Below are positions 32,580 through 43,543 of a DNA stretch of 64,000 nt, in pieces. The translations under genes and the position numbers were made by a program. Positions within the stretch are counted from its first letter, which is position 1; each line of letters begins with the position of its first letter. The notes beneath the pieces were generated by a model, which did no database searches, was not told the DNA's origin, and saw only the letters and a program-made list of their open reading frames with translations. The stretch is from Phymatolithon calcareum (Eukaryota > Rhodophyta > Florideophyceae > Hapalidiales): contig OZ345375.1 in the NCBI GenBank assembly GCA_977006965.1, positions 1 through 64,000 on the forward strand. The letters are read 5' to 3'.

Positions 32580-33948
32580 CGCTTGCCGCCCGTTCTCAAA
32601 AAGTCTTCGAGCATTCCTGGCACATCTTGCAGAACTTGATGAACTGGTTCCCAGGTATGGCCGTCCTCATCAGGCAGTCCTTCCCAAACGACTTTAACTT
32701 CAAGATGACCATTGTTTTCGCGAATGTCCTTGAGCTTCTCAGCTGTATGAAGTTGCTTTCTGAGTGCTCAGCCGCTTCGAGTACTGATACGTTAACCGTT
32801 TTCCCATCCATGTCGGCGCAATAAAGTAGAAGTCGGCGAGCATGAACGATTTCACGTTTCTCGGTGATTAGATATTCAACCTCAAACACCCAGTCCGATT
32901 TGACTTGCGTTACGCGACGCGGTCCCCTCCAAAGGTAACGCAGCTTGTGCCCATCTGGTGCAGCGGGACGAACGAGAACGAAATCTCCTTCGGTAAAGTT
33001 GGCGCGGTTAACATTTGTCCGTAAGTTATGCCTGTCAACATGACGTCGTCGAGCGGCGGTCGCGCTATCGCTCACGTCACGATGCATCTGTAGAAGTGCG
33101 ATTTGCAATTGCTCCACATTGGCGATTTGCCTTGCACGTAGCTCGTCTGCGGTGAACGCACATGAGTATTTCGCAAAAGGTAGTGCACGGAGAAGAGGTC
33201 GGACAGGGACATGGCCAGTGAAAACCTCAAGCCGGGTCCGGTAAACTCCCGCTATATTCTCGTCGCGCACGCCCAGTCTCTTTAGCAGTGCATGATTCAA
33301 AACACTCTGCATTGCTTCCGTGATTGCTGGCCAGTCCTGTGGAGCAAGCTTCCATTCGCTGAGGAGCGCATTGCACGCTCGTAGTACCTCACGACAGATG
33401 CGCTCGACTGATCCGTTCGCCCATAGAGAGTACGCTGTAGTAAAGTGATGGTTCACGCGCACCTCCGCCGTCAGCTCACGTATGAGATTGTTCTTGAAAT
33501 GTGAGCCTTGATCACTCAGCAACCACTCCGGGGTTCCTAAAACGCCCATCCATACACAGAAGGCTTCAGCGGCGGCTTCCGCAGTGGCTTCTGCAGTTGG
33601 CCAAAGCCATATATAGGAAGATAGATCGTCTCGTATGATTAAGAGGTACTTTTTGTCGTCAACGCCTTGTCCCATGTTCAGGAAGTCGGTGTGTAGAACT
33701 TCATTCGGACGTGCACCATGTAAAGCATGTCCAAGGGGCCGCGGAACAATTTCGCCAATGCGGGTGATGATGCAAAGTAAGCATCCCTTGACAAGTTCGT
33801 CCACATCTTTGTTCACGCTCGGCCACGAGAAATTCTCCTTGATTACGCTCAGTGTTGCTTCCTTGCCGCGGTATCCCACGGTGCCGCAGTGAGACGCGAC
33901 GATTATTTTGAGCTGTAGTTCCAAATCTTCCGCAGGTATACAATGCAC
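32580..33948 (-). pseudogene. Gypsy-1 integrase with frameshifted chromodomain
   Basis: The 450-codon frame (33948-32596) starts near the zinc-binding HHCC part (ASHCGTVGYRGKEATLSV...CLLC). The core follows, with LHTDFLNMG, the second Asp in LLSDQGSHFKN and the Glu in SLWANGSVERICREVLRA, and then a Trp-rich SH3-like segment (LRYLWRGPRRVTQVKSDWVF). Near 32750 the frame slips; the neighbouring frame carries VKVVWEGLPDEDGHTWEPVH, a chromodomain. In active relatives that domain steers integration to marked chromatin. The slip separates it from the integrase, so it is probably a mutation. Confidence 0.9.
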
Positions 33949-35489
33949 GAATTCTTCTTCAGGATTCGGTCGTGTTCGTCAAAGTCAAGTTCGGGTGGTC
34001 GACTTTCAGCATTCTTCTCCAGTGCTGTACGCATAAGTGCTAAGTCAGGCCATAAAAAGGGGTTTGCTTCAGGGACTATTTTCTCTGCCCGTTGAAGTAG
34101 TACGCTGCAAATTGCTGCTCGGTCAGATGCACCGACACGGTATCCACGAGCCCAGCGTGTGAGAATTGTCCTCGCCCTTGATGTGTTCAATCACGTAGTT
34201 GAAGCGAGATAAAAAGAGTGCCCACCTTTGCACCTTCGAAATAATATGCCTTCCAAGAGCCGGCTCAATCGAAAGCGGGGCGAAAACGAAAAGCTAGTTG
34301 CGGTGGTCGGTGAACACATGGATCCTCGGGTGCTCCATGAGCATGTAGTCGAGTCGATCGAAAGTTTGGAAAATTGCAAAGCCTTCCTTTTCGAACGTCG
34401 ACCAGTTGCGTTCAGCATGCTTGAACTCGGATCCGAAAAAGGCTAGAGGATAGTTTTTCTGCTCGCTCAGTGGGAGAGAAAGGGTTTCAGGATCGCATTG
34501 AGTGATCACTCCAGACCAGAATCGGTCAGATGCATCTGTAAATATGCAAATGGTCTTGTCAGGGTCCGCATATGCCAGGGTAACTACATTCTGCAGGGTG
34601 TCTTGCAATTCAGTGAAGATTTTAGCGTGTGAACTTCCCCACGACAGCATGCTTAATGCAATGTTCTTAATCGAGCGCTTCGTGCGCTTCCCTGATTTCG
34701 TAAATGCTTCCTCAAGTACGTCATTCAGTGGAGCGATGCGTCTTGAGAAGTCCTGTATCGCAAGTAACATCCATCGACAACAATAGATGAACTCAGATAG
34801 TTCAGCTGCTGTGACGGGCATGTCCATGGTCTTCAGACCTTCTAAGCGAGAAGGGTCCATTTTGTAGCCATGCGCTGAGATGATTCGACCGCACTACTTT
34901 AGCTCTTTCGCAAATAGTCTGCACTTGCACGCCGAGAGGAACAGGTTTTTGTCCATGCATATTTTGAGGAACTCCTCCAGCTTATCCAAGAGGATCGGTT
35001 CGCTACGAGAATGCAAGTTGAAATCATCGAACCAGACTTTGAGATATTCGCGTAATTTGGCAAATAGCGGTTCGACCGTACTCTGAAAGAAGCTGACGGC
35101 ATTAGCCAGACCTTTTAGTACGCGCGTGGAAGCCATGACCCCTTCTGGTGTAACGACTCCACATGCAGTGTAGGAGTCCGGGTGCACAGGCAGTTGCCAA
35201 TACCCGGACACGAAGTCTAAAGTGGCGAAACACGTGCTGCCGGAAAAGTCCTGCAGCTCAGACTCCAAATGTGGCATGCGCCATGCTTCTTTCACGGTTG
35301 GGCGTTGACAGGTCGCAGGTCAACAGTCATCCTGTACTTAGCGCTGCCTTGCTTGGGTACAAGCAGAGGCGCAGCTTGCCATTCGGCCGTAGGAATGTTG
35401 ATAAAGAAGTCCATTTCTTTCAGCTTGCTGACGTACTTATTTAGAAAAGAACGCTGGTCTGCTGAGTAGCGTCGAGCTTTGACTTTCAC
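33903..35489 (-). pseudogene. Gypsy-1 reverse transcriptase and RNase H, broken
   Basis: RT begins at about 35489 with APLLVPKQGSAKYRMTVDLR. After a small deletion near 35290 it continues TCFATLDFVSGYWQLPVHPD and then VWFDDFNLHS, where FDD replaces the usual YVDD/YLDD box but keeps both Asp. TAG at 34894 interrupts the frame, which resumes toward the tether and RNase H (CIFTDASDRFWSGVITQ, then FEKEGFAIFQT and HVFTDHRN). Another TAG follows at about 34294, and the RNase H tail continues beyond it. Function now lost; the order is typical for Ty3/gypsy. Confidence 0.88.
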
Positions 35490-35516
35490 TGGCCGGCTGT
35501 CTGGCTCAAGTCGGAT

Positions 35517-37290
35517 TCACATAGGCGGTACGTCAGCCGGCGGTGATTTTCCTAAACGAATTCGGAATACGGGGTAGGTATTGAGCATAACTTTCAGGCG
35601 GGATGCACCATCGGGACTAATTCTGTTTGCACGGGCATCGGCTATGAGGGCTTCGAGTGCTTCGTCCAATTCCTCCTTTGGGTTGTCGCCAAGGTCAACA
35701 TATATGGCACTGTCCGCAAAAAATTCATCTTCCAACCCGGCAGTACTGTGAAAGGTGCTCCCAAAGTCGTCACCACGGTCGCGCAGAATGCCGTGTATGG
35801 ATGTCTGAGTGGATGTGGTAGCACACGGATCGTCATTCTGTCCATTCTTCTTTAACACTTCCGGTACATCGACGACTCCATTATAACGGTCCACCGCAGC
35901 TGTGAGTAGTACGCGGTTGTTCAGCCCCATGGCCGCCAGAACATGGCGTGCAATAAAAACGTGCTGAACTTCGTCTTTTGTCACGAGCCACTACATGTTG
36001 CGCAGAACTAAATTGGTCCCATGACGCACGCGAAGGAGAACATCTGCCTTCAGCAGGCGCTCGCATTCGATACGCGGTGCCGTTGAATGGGCATTGGAAA
36101 ACATTAACGGTATTTTGAGTGCCTGAACTTCGATTTTCGGGTTGGATCTCAGGATGGCTTCCAGAATTGACGGCGGAATGAGATTTGCATCAGCCCCTTG
36201 ATCCGCCAGTGCGGTAGCCTGAACAGCACCATCGCAAAATGAAGTTGAGAAGAGAGACGTATTGTCGGCAACAGAAGGACTCTCAACGAGTCCAACGGTT
36301 CCATTTTTCTTAGTGTTCGTCTTCGCTTTTCCTTCGGACTTCTGGCGTCGCTTTAGGCGGTATTCCGCCCTAAGACGTGCTTTCTCCTCCTGTGACGTTA
36401 CCTCGCAAGCGTTCACAAAGTAATGCTCATTGCAATCCGGGTTAAGGCACTTGGGGAGTTCGTGTTTGCGTTTGCCATCACTGCTGTTTCCAATCTTAGC
36501 AGTCTGCACTTCCGTCCGGTGTCCAGGCTTGGTTTTGCTGAACGTCTTCTTCTTATCTGCTGTAGAAGGAGAAGGTGTGTCCTGCAAACGCCTCAGCACA
36601 CCCTCACCACTGGCAAGCAATTCTGCAGCAGTAGGCTTGTATCGTTTGGCGACGCTCATTCGGTCAATGAAGCGTGCCTCTTTTGCCAGTTCACGAATGA
36701 AAATTCTCCTTAAGTTTCTCATTTTCACGTAAGCGCACGGTAATGAGCATGCGGTTTCTCAGAAACGGGTGAGTAATACGCTCCAGTACATGCTCCACAG
36801 CAAGCTTGGGGTGGTTCGCAGTGAACGCATTGTAGCCGCACTTTTCCAGAATATTCAAATACTTGTGGACTAGGTTCCACACTTGAGACTCCAACGAACT
36901 TGTATGATCCGCCCTCTCGAGTTTTACAGCTGCAAGCTCTTCGTCGATATGGGCAAGGTCGTAATTCTCAGGGCGAACAACGGAATGCTTTTCAACACAC
37001 TCCTTAAGTTGTACTTCGGTGATTTCCTCCACCTTTTCAACGGGCACCCAATCGCCGATAATGAAAACCTGCAAGATAGCCTTCGAAATCGTATCGCGAT
37101 ACGTAGTAAACGACATCTCCACGTTCGGATCCTTGTTCTTCTCGGTAACACGCCGTTCATAGACTTCACGGGCAAGCTTAAAATCCACAAAATCTTTGGT
37201 TCTGATACCCATCAAACGAGGAGCTTCAATTGTTTCTACAATTGTCTGACGGACAGTGCTTCCACTGCCATCAGGATTGGGGGTCTGCAT
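35517..37290 (-). pseudogene. Gypsy-1 gag and protease, broken
   Basis: It starts at ATG 37290 just inside the 5' LTR. The first 199 codons are helical capsid-like sequence (KDFVDFKLAREVYERRV). The frame slips near 36715 and continues as a gag C-terminus with a zinc knuckle (CLNPDCNEHYFVNAC; 36728-35991). The protease follows, with ALADQGADANLIPPSILEA as the active-site Asp-x-Gly-Ala block. TAG at 35991 and TGA at 35517 lie in the same frame as the downstream linker and RT, so the original was one long gag-pol frame. Confidence 0.85.
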
Positions 37291-37337
37291 CTTTCCAGTC
37301 TAGAGCACAGTGAAATTCCCGCGGGCAAAGTAATTAC

Positions 37338-37900
37338 TGTGACACGACAAGGTGTTCCAGAGGGAAAGAGGAGAGTGGTAGAGCTGAGCACAGTACCGTT
37401 GGGTTACTGGAGCGCAGTGCATACACGGCAAAAGCAGAGGATAGTTCACCGGGCGGGTTCCTTCAGATCCCCCGACGGTGCTGCCTTTATTATTCTCTAT
37501 ATAAAGGAACTGCAGCAGCACAAGAGTCTACCCAGGCATTAGAGAGGGCGCAATGCATGCGACTCCACGCCCTTGAATGGTCGGACAAACGAGTGCTCTC
37601 AGTTGTGACAGATTCCAAGCGGACGTAATTAAATCCGCAAGGCTGATTCCGAACCGGTTAGGGAGGTGACACTGACAGTCTAGTCGCCACGCACGCACCC
37701 GTCAGCGCAAGCAAGGGGATAGGACCTGTTCGAAACGAGGACTGCGAAGTATTCCGCGTTGGCGTCCGTTCACCGGCCGCTGCTCGTACAGCGATCATCA
37801 GGCGCAAATAGGGGACTGTCAAATACCCCATGTTCGTGACCTTTCACCAGCCGCTGCTAAGACAGCGATCAGCCGGCGCAAGACAGGGTGCAGTGTTACA
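37338..37900 (-). repeat. Gypsy-1 LTR (5' LTR in element orientation)
   Basis: 563 bp, starting TGTGACACGA and ending GTGTTACA on the plus strand. It differs from its partner at about 12 sites by my reading, with no length change. The shared sequence includes a TATATAAAGG box that could serve as a promoter element on the plus strand, although element coding runs on the minus strand. Confidence 0.93.
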
Positions 37901-38005
37901 TCAGGCACTTCGTTACAGTGCGAGCAATGAAAAGAATCCTGAAGAAGCCTATATGGACAACTGCAGAAGAGAAAGACGTGGCCAGAGTATTTGACTTCAT
38001 CCTAT
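37901..38005 (-). pseudogene. Zinc-binding end of the split outer integrase
   Basis: The minus strand reads HCSHCNEVPE, the CX2C of the integrase HHCC domain. It joins in frame to EHCWEVIPTDF across the Gypsy-1 insertion when one TCAG is removed. Upstream residues decay quickly and the element is not recognisable beyond about 38005. Confidence 0.7.
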
Positions 38006-39453
38006 GCAATTCGCAGTGAGGTAGCTGAAAATCTTCGATGCTAGTAGAATGCGCTTAGAAAGGTGCCGACTTTCCTCAAGTTGGGACACAGGGTAACTTC
38101 TCATATAAATCCATTTAATTACGATAAATTTCGCTGCTCCAGTGTTGGGTGAAATGCATCATCGGAAAACTTTGGAGATATAGCCTCAGAATATTGCAAA
38201 AAGTAGCCGAAAAACAGGATGTTAAAAATCATCCAATGATCGAGTATCGGGCGAAATCCTGTTATTTGCGTACACTATAAAGAGGATATGGCTATATAGT
38301 GATTCGGTAAATTAAACGCGCTTATCGAATATTATTCGGAAAAGGTGAAAATTATTTAATTTTCCGTGCTTTATCCTCGACCATATACGCGCTTGTGGTA
38401 GACTGCTCGACAGCAACCGATGAGCCAGTACATCCAAACAGGCTTAGTTCGGGAAGGCGAGTCTCGTACGTAAATTGTTGCTCCGGTTTTCAGTTTTTTC
38501 TCAGCTCTTCCAGTGCAGAGCTGACTTTATTCGTCCCACCGCTTCTGTTCAGTTGCAACAACTTCGGTCCCTGTGGATCAGAGCTCGAAGAAATTAACGT
38601 TTCAGGACTCAAAACCGTTTCGATCGACATTAATGGAGAGAAGCTTTACTAAAAAGTTGCGCGTAAGGTTTGCACCGTCATTAAGAAAAACAATTTAGCT
38701 ATTAATAGTACATTACATGTCCTCCGCTTTGTTTAATTGTGGAAATAAATATTCATATTGCAATTTACAGTTCTGAGCCGGAAAGTGAGACGAAAATCAT
38801 TAGCGATCTTTTATCAGCTTTAACTTTCCATGGTGGATACGCACTATTTGTAGGTTTTTAATTTAAACTTTTGTAAACTTAAAAGTTGAATAACGAGTTT
38901 TTGCTTTTTAATTTTAATGCCAATAATCTTAGTGAGTCCACGAGAGGCTTTCCTCGACTTCAGCTCTCTGTCGAGTCGTCTGTCTTTCCCAAGTACCCAA
39001 AAATATCTGCCATATCCTGTAGTCCTCATAAACAGTGCCACTTCTAATTCCGTTGCCTCCTTCTTTGTGCTCACCTCTTCATTTCTCTTTACGCGGACCG
39101 GATTCGACATGCTGACTGTAAGCTCATTTCGCTGAAAAACGCAAAGAAGATATTTATCTAGAACAATTTAGATGCATTCTTTCGAGCTCTGGCATACTGC
39201 CTCTTCGATTTTGCATACGCCTTCGGTCCTATCCCAAGATCGATTTACTCCTTCACGCCTCTCAATCCCCATCGATACCAAAAAAATATTTGAGAACAGT
39301 TGAACAGACTTCTGGTGCCCGCAGATGACGAAGTCGCTGTCTAACACACTCCCGTTATCGGTGATACGCAAGAGAAGCTTCGACAGGGCTTAAAAACAGC
39401 TCTTACTTTACCTCCCTTGCCTAGCGACAGATCAATAGAAGTCTTCGTAGAGC
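38006..39453. other. No recognised gene
   Basis: AT-rich sequence with frames up to 88 codons (38395-38652 plus, 39110-38844 minus), none like a known family. The remaining parts of the outer gypsy element would be expected here but are absent or eroded. Confidence 0.4.
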
Positions 39454-40391
39454 TGTAGTTTCGCAATTGAACCACATACTCATCTCTCGTGCCCACTGCA
39501 TTTCTTTTCCTTTTGCTGTCCCATTCCCGGACTCGACAGCAAGGCGGAGTCTATGAGCAGTGCAGTAAGCGCTTTTGTTTCTCGCGACTGTACGCCACGA
39601 ACTTTGATCGCGATCCACAGGGAACTCCGAATCAGAGGCACGCGACTCTGGTTGTCTTGCCTGGGTGATCTGCTGGGCCACACGTGCAACGTGTCCCATG
39701 CGCATTTAGAGCTTTTGTTTTCGCTTTGCTAGTAGTATATAAGATAGTTTGCGCCTTCCTCTTAGTAAAGGAAGGTGGAGGTTTCTGGATTTCGGTTCGA
39801 TTGCTTGGATCCAACACTCGTCACGCTTGTTAGTCCCTTCGACCACGCGAAGTCGGAGATTTCCCACCCTTCCTGATCGCTTCTTCTCCGTGCAAGCCAT
39901 TAAGGCGGGAACCCAGCGACAGATCCATTCTTTTCTTTTCGTGCGTTCGCCTCAAGATCGACGGCCCATCCAAGGTCGCCGCCTTCAAGGACGACGTCGA
40001 TTCTGCCCGTCTTTTCTCGCGCTAAGGGCGCTTAGCCGCACAATCCAGTGTGGGGTTGCTCCACTCAAGACGCCGATCATCCGCGTTGTTTCGTTCCGGT
40101 ATACCGTCTGAAGTTGAAGGCCCATCCAAGTTCGCCATCATCCCACGTTGCTGAAATCGTCAACGCTTCTCACCATTCCATTTGTTTGCGTTCTTCATCA
40201 CTCATCTCACGCGTCATCAAGACGCCAATTTCTACCACTCCTCTTTCCTTCTCTTCGTTTTGTGTTTTCTCTCCTTTCTCTTTTCTTTCTTCTCTTCAGT
40301 CATTCATTCTCTTCGTCTCTCCCGCACTTTTTCTCTCCTCCGGTCTTCTCTGAGCAGAGTAGCGTCGCGTTCTAGTGAACCTGGCGCTACA
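39454..40391. mobile_element. Second, inverted copy of the 1.07 kb TIR element
   Basis: The right end GGCGCTACA (40383-40391) is intact and followed by TCAGC. Sequence leftward matches the reverse complement of 6319-7386 in several long blocks: near 39800-39830 (TTGGATCCAA), near 39760-39790 (AAGGAAGGTGGAGG) and around 39585 (TCTCGCGACTGTACGCC). The left TIR is eroded; TGTAGTTTCGC at 39454 is my best guess. No transposase is encoded, and short frames are not shared between the copies. Confidence 0.7.
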
Positions 40392-42304
40392 TCAGCAAAA
40401 TAACAGATATTCAGAACTAACGTTAAACTAGTGTTCACAATGCGCTGACTCATTTACTCTAGCTGATCAGCCCTTATGTTCTTTTCAAGAACCGGAATTA
40501 TTCATTCACGGTCATCTAGATCAGTTCCTGATTACCACAGGGCAATCCCACCGATAGATTTGTTCAGAGTACACATTGACAGAGTTTATGTAATAAACAG
40601 TTTAGCACTTTTTCAGTCATTCTTTTTCCTCCATAAATGCAAGAACCCAGGCGCTCCTGGAAAAAAACCATGACAGCTTTTACCAACCACAATGTCTTAC
40701 CACAGCAACCAAGGAACCCAAACGAATGATTGGTACAAATAGTATATTAATCTACCAGCGATAAAACAAAGTCAAAGAAAATGAAATCAAGGGCAAATGA
40801 CTTTCCATCGCCCCATGTTTTCATTCTCTTCTGATAGGAAATGCTGATGATGACTAAAAAGAAATTTTAGAAAACAGATGGCTGGAATATAGCGATTGGC
40901 ATCATCATCAATTCCACTGCCGTAGATTTCTTTATCGGGGCGCACCTCAGGACACAGACAGGTTCATGACGACCACGGTTATAATTCTCCTCCTTCAATG
41001 TATCGTGCAGCAACAAGCCGTATCGAGATTATAACCGCTTGTTGCAACTATGTCCATTTTTAGGAATCTAGACAAAAACTTTCAAACAATCTGGAAGCCA
41101 CTACTTCCATAGACCTTGCCGCAGTTGCGAGCGAAAACATCAAGTCACTTACATCTTCAGCCGTCACGGTTGAATACTGAGTGTCTATGGAGAGCTGAGC
41201 AGAAAATACCATGGCTCGCAACAGCACCTTGAGCGCAAGTTTTCCTCCCCGCACACACAATATAGAAGCGGTCTGCTCATTGTTAGGAGATGAAGTTGCC
41301 AAGATATCAACGTTTCCACTGTCCGCATGGCAATGCGCAAACTAAATTTTTTTGTTGCCGTCCTACTACCAAAGCAGGAGAACGGCAGACTTAGCATCGA
41401 TAACTACATCGCCGAAGCAAATGTCTAGATTTCAGCAGCAAGCCGAGTCCATCTGCGGCATCTTCTTTATTCTGCAATGCCCCCATGGAGAGCTTAGCAA
41501 CTCTGCTATGGCCTGAGTCTCTTCTACTCTCCTCTATCTCGAGCAGTTATTGCCCTTGTGACGTTTTGCTCTATTGAGCTTGGCGCTACACTCAGCCATC
41601 GTTGCATGTATGGATCGGAAGTATGCCGGCGAACATATTACAAATGCAATTTTCGTCGCACTATTAGGCCGCACTCAACATGAGACACAAGCTTTATCAA
41701 GTATCGCAGCATCGTCCACTGAAATGCGCTGTGATGTGACAGTACGTCCCAGATGCTGATGTATTAGGACGCTTAAAAACCGACTTTGAGCTCATGAATA
41801 TTGGGGCCCTGGTGCTAGTGGAGACAAAAAAACAGTTGTATGAAGAATACAATTCGAATGCTCGCCAATAGATACATCTTCTGTTTGTAATTGCGAGCAA
41901 TTTCTGTAAATGGCATTTCGCGAAGCCTAAGCCTTTCGACGTTTTCCACCGATTACATGTACTTGAGACGGAAATGTACTGGTGATCGAAGATTGCATAT
42001 GCAATTTGCGGTATATAATCGCTATGCCCTGGGAAAAAGGTCGTTGAAACCGCAAGGCAAATGTACAATCTAGCCGCCCAGGCTCTGCGGGAACTTTTAC
42101 GGGGTAGTGTCGTGCGTTTTAAAACTAATTCAGGTTTGCCATCAGCCATCGGCAACCATCTCAACGACTTTCATATGATACAGGGGAAACAAACGGCATC
42201 GTCAAGTATATCATATAGAAATATCTGAATGTTTATCCAATCAAATCCATTTCAATGAACCAAGCTTCCATCTGCCCCATTGCAACAATTGCTGTATCAT
42301 TTAA
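40392..42304. other. No recognised gene; 3' flank of the CapA-like gene
   Basis: Frames reach 155 codons (42164-41697 minus), but the composition is not protein-like and no motif is recognised. 41302-41060 (minus) has a more protein-like run (AEDVSDLMFSLATAARSM) of unknown origin. Confidence 0.4.
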
Positions 42305-43543
42305 TTACTTCAGCGATAATATCGCCACTGATCCATTCCTCAAAAAGCCCGCTCCTCTTTCGTTAAGCACGGCAATAACATCGTCGAAATCTTTTCCCAC
42401 TATACTTCTCGGTCTATATCCCACATTCATGTTGTCTTGCCACAATCCGCGGACGTGAATTTCCTCCACCCCTTTTTCGCCGACAATATAATTAGCCACG
42501 AGACCAAACGGTTTTGCTCCAAATTTGTGAAATCTTCCGCGCGTTCCAAACATGAAGTTTCCCACTGAGTACAAAATGGGTCTTCCGTGAAATACCTCCA
42601 CTTGCTGCGCAATATGCGGATGATGTCCATTTACAGCATCCGCGCCCTCCAATATGGCGGTCCGCGCAAGCGTTCGCTGTTGCTGAATCACATCTTTGTA
42701 ACACTCGCCAGCGTGCAAGTGCACGATGATAACATCCGAGTACTTTCGCAAACGACGTATGTCATCGCTCATTTTTGTACGCGACGCTTCTGCAACACCG
42801 GGGTTTGAGCCTCTCGCATACCATTTCATACGCCCGTAGTTGCCGTAGTTTGCCATGTACGCTAACACGCCAATTTTCATTCCATTCGCAAAGCTTAGCA
42901 CAACTCCTCGTCTCGCCTCTGCTTCTTCTCGTCCTGCTCCAATTGGCTCAATCCCATGCTTCTTCACTACCTTCACTGTATCCATGAGTCCCTCAGGTCC
43001 CATATCGAGCATGTGGTTGTTGGCAAGTACGAGTAACCCAAATCCTTCCCGTCGAAGCGCCTTCACTGCACCCCCGCGCATGGTGTTCACAAATGCCTTT
43101 CCGGGGTATGCAGGAACAGTGATGTTGGTCACTGGCGCTTCCAGATTACCCATAAGGAAGTCATGTGGCTTGAATAAAGTGCGGACATTTTCGAACAAGG
43201 AACCGTAGCTGAATGCGCGGATTATAGAGTTCGAGCGTGCTCCGAGCAAAATATCGCCAACAGAAGTAATCACCACTTTTCCAGGTATCACTGTACCAGA
43301 TGGAAGTCGGATTGTTGTAGGTGGAGGTATTTTGACGCGGGCGAGTCCATGTGAGTGTCGATGTGTGACAGTATTGACTGGAAAGATGTAGTAAAGGACT
43401 GCAGAAAGAAGCAGCAGCAGCAGGAGAAGACGGGTGAGAAAGATAGGGAACTTCCTGTTACGGGAGATTGTGTTTCGAAGCTGAGAGCTCCAGCGTCGGA
43501 AAAGACGTTTTGAAACAGACCAGCGCTTCGAGACGACTAGCAT
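42305..43543 (-). CDS. CapA/PGA_cap-type metallophosphatase, membrane-anchored
   Basis: An intact 412-residue protein. A basic N-terminus and one hydrophobic segment (about residues 34-54, with a run of eight leucines) predict a type II membrane protein with the catalytic domain on the lumenal or outer side. Motifs of the CapA family of calcineurin-like phosphoesterases follow in order: SVGDILLG (93-100, metal-binding Asp), GNLEAP (132-137), NNHMLDMG (175-182), VHLHAGEC (274-281), GHHPH (306-310) and YSVGNFMFG (325-333). Bacterial members help make or attach poly-gamma-glutamate; eukaryotic substrates are unknown, so no substrate is claimed. The length fits the family. It has no introns, stops or frameshifts, and is the best-supported intact host gene here. 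A bacterial origin by transfer is plausible but unproven. Confidence 0.92.
   Translation of the reverse strand: MLVVSKRWSVSKRLFRRWSSQLRNTISRNRKFPIFLTRLLLLLLLLSAVLYYIFPVNTVTHRHSHGLARVKIPPPTTIRLPSGTVIPGKVVITSVGDILLGARSNSIIRAFSYGSLFENVRTLFKPHDFLMGNLEAPVTNITVPAYPGKAFVNTMRGGAVKALRREGFGLLVLANNHMLDMGPEGLMDTVKVVKKHGIEPIGAGREEAEARRGVVLSFANGMKIGVLAYMANYGNYGRMKWYARGSNPGVAEASRTKMSDDIRRLRKYSDVIIVHLHAGECYKDVIQQQRTLARTAILEGADAVNGHHPHIAQQVEVFHGRPILYSVGNFMFGTRGRFHKFGAKPFGLVANYIVGEKGVEEIHVRGLWQDNMNVGYRPRSIVGKDFDDVIAVLNERGAGFLRNGSVAILSLK

Larger units (their letters stand above)
31931..37900 (-). mobile_element. Gypsy-1, complete Ty3/gypsy LTR retrotransposon, nested
   Basis: Two direct 563-bp LTRs bound an internal region that is coding on the minus strand in the order gag, protease, RT, RNase H, integrase, chromodomain. 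TCAG lies next to both outer ends (31927-31930 and 37901-37904), a 4-bp target duplication. Taking out the element plus one TCAG rejoins the interrupted integrase frame of the outer element. The LTRs differ at about 12 positions by eye (about 2%), so it inserted fairly recently. At least four in-frame stops and several frameshifts disable it. Confidence 0.93.
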
